Below are positions 61,301 to 64,000 of a stretch of DNA of 64,000 nucleotides, piece by piece. The notes beneath the pieces are model-generated. The model saw only the letters and a program-made list of their open reading frames with translations. It did not search any database and was not told the DNA's origin. The translations under genes and the position numbers were made by a program. Numbering within the stretch: the stretch's first letter is position 1; each line of letters starts with the position of its first letter. The DNA comes from CALHVX01 sp964640725 (GTDB lineage: Bacteria; Pseudomonadota; Gammaproteobacteria; Pseudomonadales; Azotimanducaceae): positions 152,579 through 216,578 of the forward strand of contig CAZXIJ010000004.1 in assembly GCA_964640725.1 (NCBI GenBank), written 5' to 3'.

Positions 61301-64000
61301 CCGCAGACACCACCCAGGTTCATATCCAGGGAGTCCCCGGCGAGGAGGACCTTCTCGGATCCGAGATACACCGGAAGACTGGCTGGAGCCAGCGGATAAA
61401 AGCATGCCGACGCGCCGGACACAGTGAAGTCAGCACCGTCTTCCCATACATCGCCCACAAACATTTGGTAACTCAGCACGCCCTGCTGCGTTGTCGAATC
61501 AACCGTATCGCTGGCCTCAATGTTGAACTCGACAACGTTGGAGAAGCTGTCCGCTTCGAACTGACCCTGATAGTCCAATACCGAAGGCGTTGCACCGCCG
61601 GTGACTCGAATGTGCCAACGATCCGTGCCGTTGCAATCGCTCCACAGGAACGTACCGCGCTCAGTCGTGCGGTCGTAAGCAGGCGCCCCGCAGAAATCCG
61701 TCGCTGACGCAACATCATCACCGGGATCGAGGGGATCGAGACCCGCTGCCACCTCATCGCCATCGTTCAGGCCGCCGCCATCGGTATCGGGGACGTCAGG
61801 ATCAGTGCCGGCGATCGCCTCGTCCGCATCAGAGAGCCCGTCGCCGTCGCGGTCTGGCGCCACCGAACAGGCACCGCCAGTGAGCATGTTGAAGTCAGCC
61901 GTGGTCAGCATCACCTGACCCTGGCCGAGATAGACCGGCAGGTTTGAGGGCGCGCTCGGTGTGAAGCACGCTGTGGCGCCGCTGACCGTCACGTCAAAAC
62001 CATCGAAATAGATATCGCCGACCTTCAGCGTGTAGTTCAGTGTCGTAGCGCCTTGCACGAACTCGTCGTTCGACTCGATGTTGATCTGGCTCAGATTGCT
62101 CAGGCCTCCAGAAGCTTCGATGGCTCCGACATAGGTCAACTGAGTCGGCGTCGCGCCGCCGGTAAAGCGGAAGTGCCAGCGTCCGGAACCATCGCAATCG
62201 CTCCACAGGAAAGTTCCGCGCTGAGTGAACCGATCGTAAGCTGGCTCACCACAGGCGTCGCCAGGCGTCGAGATATCGTCCAGGGGGTCCAGCGGATCCG
62301 TACCTGCCGCGACTTCGTCACCGTCGTTAACGCCACCGTCGTCAGTGTCAGCATCGTCAGGATCCGTACCCAGAACCGCTTCTTCCTCATCGGTCAGGCC
62401 ATCGCCGTCGCGGTCAGATGCGCACGCCAGGCCAGTGGCGAGGCTGAACTCGGACGCCGTCGCAGGCACGCGCCCGGCGCCAAGGAACACAGATTCCGCG
62501 GCAGGATCAAGATGAGCAAAGCAGGCAGAGCCGGTGAAGGTGAAATCGAAACCGTCCTTCGCGCCTCCATACACGATCAATGCGTAGTCGATACGATCGG
62601 CGCCCGTGTCAATCACATCATTGGGCTCGTTAAACATCGGCGTTACATCGGCAAAGCTGTCTGCCGTAATCTCGCCGACATAGTCCAGCCTGGACGTGGA
62701 GTTACCGCCCGCCACCCGGATCGACCAGGTTTGAGAGCCGGCACAGTCTTTCCAGATGAAGGTTCCCCGGTCACTCTGCGGGGTGAGCACCGGGTCGCCA
62801 CAGAACACCATCGCATCGCTCACAGTGATTGAGACCGTGGCATCTTCGCTCGTTGCAGAGCCATCGCTCACCGTGAAGACAAAGCTGTCGGTGCCTGTGA
62901 ACCCGCTGCCGGGCGTGTAGCTGTAGCTGTCAGCACTCCCGGTCAGGCTGCCGTTGAGCGGCGGCGAAGAAATGGCGAAGGTCAGCGTATCTCCGTCCGG
63001 GTCAGATCCAGTCAGCAAGATCGCCACCGGCGTATCTTTGTCGGTAAACACCACCTGCGAATCCGCTGTCGGCGGCCCGCCTGCCACAGTGATTTCGATC
63101 GTCGCAGGAGCACTGGACAGGTTTTCGTCTGCCACCGCAAAAGTGAAGCTATCTACACCGGTGAAGCCGGCGTTGGGCGTATAGGTATAGCTGTCCCCGG
63201 CACCTGAGAGCGTTCCGGAGGTCGGCTGACCACCGATCTGGAAGGAGAGAGTGTCATTCTCCGGATCAGATCCCGTCAGCACGATCGCCAGCTCGGTACC
63301 CGAGGGCGTGGTCAGTGATTGCGGGGCAGCAGTCGGTGCCCCATTTACCTCGATCTCAACCTGCGCTGATTCGCTGGTCGAACTGCCGTCGCTGACGGTG
63401 AACTCAAACGAATCAGTGCCGAAAAACCCGGGGTTCGGTGTGTAAACAAGAACATCTGCCGTGCCCGTCAGCATCCCGGATGCAGGGCCGCTGGAAACGG
63501 CATAGGTGAGCGCATCCATCTCTGGATCGGACCCGGTCAGAGTGATCACCACCGGCGTCTCTTGCGGAGTGGTCACGACCTGGGCGTTGGCGGTTGGCCC
63601 CGCATTGATCGTAATGGACACCGTTGCAGGATCGCTCGTCGTCCCGGCCGCGTCGGTCACCGTAAAGGTGAAGCTGTCGGCACCGGTTGCACCCAGGTTC
63701 GGCGTGTAGGTGTAGATACCGCCCGCACCACCTGTCAGTGCGCCCTGGGTGGGCTGATCAACGATCGCAAAGGTCAGAGCCAACCCTTCCGGATCGGTCC
63801 CCGCAAGGGTGATGTCCACCGGCACATCCATCGCGGTAGAGACTGATTGGGGTGCCGCTGTTGGCGCGCCGTCGACGGTCACCGTCACCGTCGCTGGATC
63901 GCTCGTGGAGCTGCCGTCATTAACGGTGAAGGTGAAAGTGTCCGTACCCACAAAGCCGGTGGTCGGTGTGTAGGTGTAAACCTCGGTCCCCGGCACGCCC
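58345..64000 (-). CDS. Giant multidomain sulfatase with Ig-like array, TSP3 repeats and five 4-Cys modules (5' end outside window)
   Basis: At least 1883 residues of a single open frame; the N-terminus lies beyond the window. Numbering from 63996: a tandem array of about 88-residue Ig/cadherin-like repeats (1-392, each ending in DSFTFTVSDG-type strands), module 399-525, Asp-rich TSP3-like calcium repeats 528-574, module 582-710, TSP3 715-761, module 769-898, another Ig-like repeat 903-991, TSP3 996-1065, modules 1073-1204 and 1215-1344, then a complete sulfatase domain 1354-1770 and a putative-Ig domain 1797-1855. The sulfatase has NILYILTDDQR, the formylglycine motif C-x-P-x-R as CCPAR (C1397, codon 59806-59808) and TSDNGFLWGEHG. 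The CCPxR form and overall pattern resemble glucosamine-6-sulfatase-like enzymes; substrate is not readable. No formylglycine-generating enzyme is in the window. Confidence 0.85.
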   Translation of the reverse strand, partial: GVPGTEVYTYTPTTGFVGTDTFTFTVNDGSSTSDPATVTVTVDGAPTAAPQSVSTAMDVPVDITLAGTDPEGLALTFAIVDQPTQGALTGGAGGIYTYTPNLGATGADSFTFTVTDAAGTTSDPATVSITINAGPTANAQVVTTPQETPVVITLTGSDPEMDALTYAVSSGPASGMLTGTADVLVYTPNPGFFGTDSFEFTVSDGSSTSESAQVEIEVNGAPTAAPQSLTTPSGTELAIVLTGSDPENDTLSFQIGGQPTSGTLSGAGDSYTYTPNAGFTGVDSFTFAVADENLSSAPATIEITVAGGPPTADSQVVFTDKDTPVAILLTGSDPDGDTLTFAISSPPLNGSLTGSADSYSYTPGSGFTGTDSFVFTVSDGSATSEDATVSITVSDAMVFCGDPVLTPQSDRGTFIWKDCAGSQTWSIRVAGGNSTSRLDYVGEITADSFADVTPMFNEPNDVIDTGADRIDYALIVYGGAKDGFDFTFTGSACFAHLDPAAESVFLGAGRVPATASEFSLATGLACASDRDGDGLTDEEEAVLGTDPDDADTDDGGVNDGDEVAAGTDPLDPLDDISTPGDACGEPAYDRFTQRGTFLWSDCDGSGRWHFRFTGGATPTQLTYVGAIEASGGLSNLSQINIESNDEFVQGATTLNYTLKVGDIYFDGFDVTVSGATACFTPSAPSNLPVYLGQGQVMLTTADFNMLTGGACSVAPDRDGDGLSDADEAIAGTDPDVPDTDGGGLNDGDEVAAGLDPLDPGDDVASATDFCGAPAYDRTTERGTFLWSDCNGTDRWHIRVTGGATPSVLDYQGQFEADSFSNVVEFNIEASDTVDSTTQQGVLSYQMFVGDVWEDGADFTVSGASACFYPLAPASLPVYLGSEKVLLAGDSLDMNLGGVCGGSGSNQAPLATAQSVSTSFETTVAITLAGTDPDGDPLTFVVESDPGFGMLAGSGTNYSYTPQNGFSGSDSFTFSVSDGLLKSALATVSITVNDASGTDSDGDGLTDVEELALGTNPLVADTDLDGLDDGEEQSLGTNPLVADSDGGGVNDGAEVAAGTDPLEPTDDVSPTGQECGAPAFDAGTEFAVFLWRDCAVTGEALWNLRITGGGTFFSTFEGTIDGTETLAPAPVSLEGSDVLDSVPGDAVLDFVLKAGGNGIDGFTVTTPAGSSNCLDMTVLPGTASVRLGAGKLPMPASFSLETLQACSSTPPPDDQQCGAPVLDSPGIYLWQDCEAGSDPEIWNLRANGGGLGFGQYFGAITADEPLSYSGFGLESNDTIDTTPGDGRIDYSLFVGGIGVDGLTTSFAEAAVTCFRPQLLPAGAGVFVGQNKVAISGDFSLDTLDECASDQIPPPSTPNILYILTDDQRFDTTYVMTELQNKLNARGVVFERAYITTPLCCPARASILSGGLLAQNTSITQVTGDNGGEVPFRMQDHDTVATTAQSLGYKTVFAGGKYLNAYQPPYVPPGWDLFVNNNRGPATADWFNYKVIEGSSDEYDSVGRELNINQYIANYHRDRVLGFLDDLDPQDKFFAFYWAFAPHAKATPDTPDESLFSTYVYRDRAFNETDLSDKPFWVRNPTSFLSAKNSGEPDDDEFHRDMLRTLVSVDRAVGAMIDKIEALGRLDDTVIIFTSDNGFLWGEHGLHQKGMAYEESVRVPLTVYVPGVVPRTDQTLVSANLDTGALLYDIMNVSKPSDGMSLLPLMDDPNVPWRSHLTLQGWGSHQGANGTWGSVRTDTMKVIENAIGEVELYDLVNDELEMSSQHANAAYDSERQSLLATLNAEKGLAPLTFSVPAAQVGVPYSVTMTAWGGTQPYQWTLYSGQLPAGLTLNSTTGVISGTPTTAGLQEFKLLLEDSSVRPRLGGPQRYIAPGNPNKTYKLNVLP
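59965..62802 (-). repeat. Five 4-Cys modules in the giant sulfatase
   Basis: Copies at 62422-62802, 61867-62253, 61303-61692, 60385-60780 and 59965-60354. C1-C2 spacing 19 (last copy 16), C2-C3 74-80, C3-C4 33 in every copy. The first three copies are each linked to an Asp-rich TSP3 segment or an Ig-like repeat; the last two stand directly before the sulfatase. Confidence 0.85.
62821..64000 (-). repeat. Tandem Ig/cadherin-like repeats at the start of the visible sulfatase protein
   Basis: Four full copies and one partial copy of about 88 residues with the pattern PTA-x-x-Q-x-V, then LTGSDP-(D/E)-x-D-x-LTF, YTPN-x-GF-x-G-x-DSFTF-x-V-x-DG and A-T-V-x-I-T-V. This is the Big_9/Tandem-95 style found in bacterial surface adhesins. 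The array continues out of the window. Confidence 0.85.

Overview
The window looks like a chromosomal segment of a GC-rich gammaproteobacterium. The evidence is gene order: rpoE-rseA-rseB-rseC-mucD-lepA-lepB-rnc-era-recO beside a divergent nadB, the rpsP-rimM-trmD-rplS operon next to ffh, and the series xerD-dsbC-hom-recJ-prfB-lysS. These layouts resemble Pseudomonas and other gammaproteobacteria. I cannot place it at family level from sequence alone; a marine or polysaccharide-associated heterotroph is a guess based on the right-hand end.

Layout. 1-2000: tsaB (cut by the left edge) diverges from moeA. 2003-3705: a lysine/alanine-rich histone H1-like protein (broken by an assembly gap) and adk. 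3822-16496: a long minus-strand run of relA, rlmD, recO, era, rnc, lepB, lepA, mucD, rseC-like, rseB, rseA and rpoE, covering stringent response, ribosome and RNA work, signal peptidase and the envelope-stress regulon. 16590-20792: nadB, ygfX-like and sdhE, ygfZ, and an HDOD protein. 20826-23686: three overlapping or abutting genes for the middle of valine breakdown. 23719-35707: minus-strand housekeeping genes from ung to ffh, including a canonical programmed frameshift in prfB and a rimM that seems to lack an ATG, GTG or TTG start. 35792-41722: a CcsA-like protein, a CorC-like transporter, leuA, a gamma-class carbonic anhydrase-like protein, a DUF3135-like protein and a Nudix hydrolase. 41841-49910: propionyl-CoA to succinyl-CoA (pccB, pccA, mce, mcm) with a Baeyer-Villiger monooxygenase between them. 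Both valine breakdown and propionyl-CoA carboxylation feed this route.

50073-64000 is the unusual part. Three very large, co-oriented, apparently exported proteins lie in a row: a putative glycoside-hydrolase-like protein, an FG-GAP/ASPIC-UnbV/Calx-beta protein, and a giant multidomain sulfatase whose N-terminus lies beyond the window. All three carry copies of the same module of about 125 residues with four regularly spaced cysteines: 2, 5 and 5 copies, 12 in all. I do not recognise it as a named family. Each stop codon in this trio is followed by, or embedded in, an inverted repeat. This is the best candidate for an undescribed system, plausibly extracellular handling of a sulfated glycan, but that function is inference.

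Three runs of 100 N (2221-2320, 9409-9508, 47094-47193) are scaffold gaps. At the first, the contigs on both sides share an identical 55-base end, and merging them restores the reading frame. No tRNA, rRNA, CRISPR array or insertion sequence was recognised.
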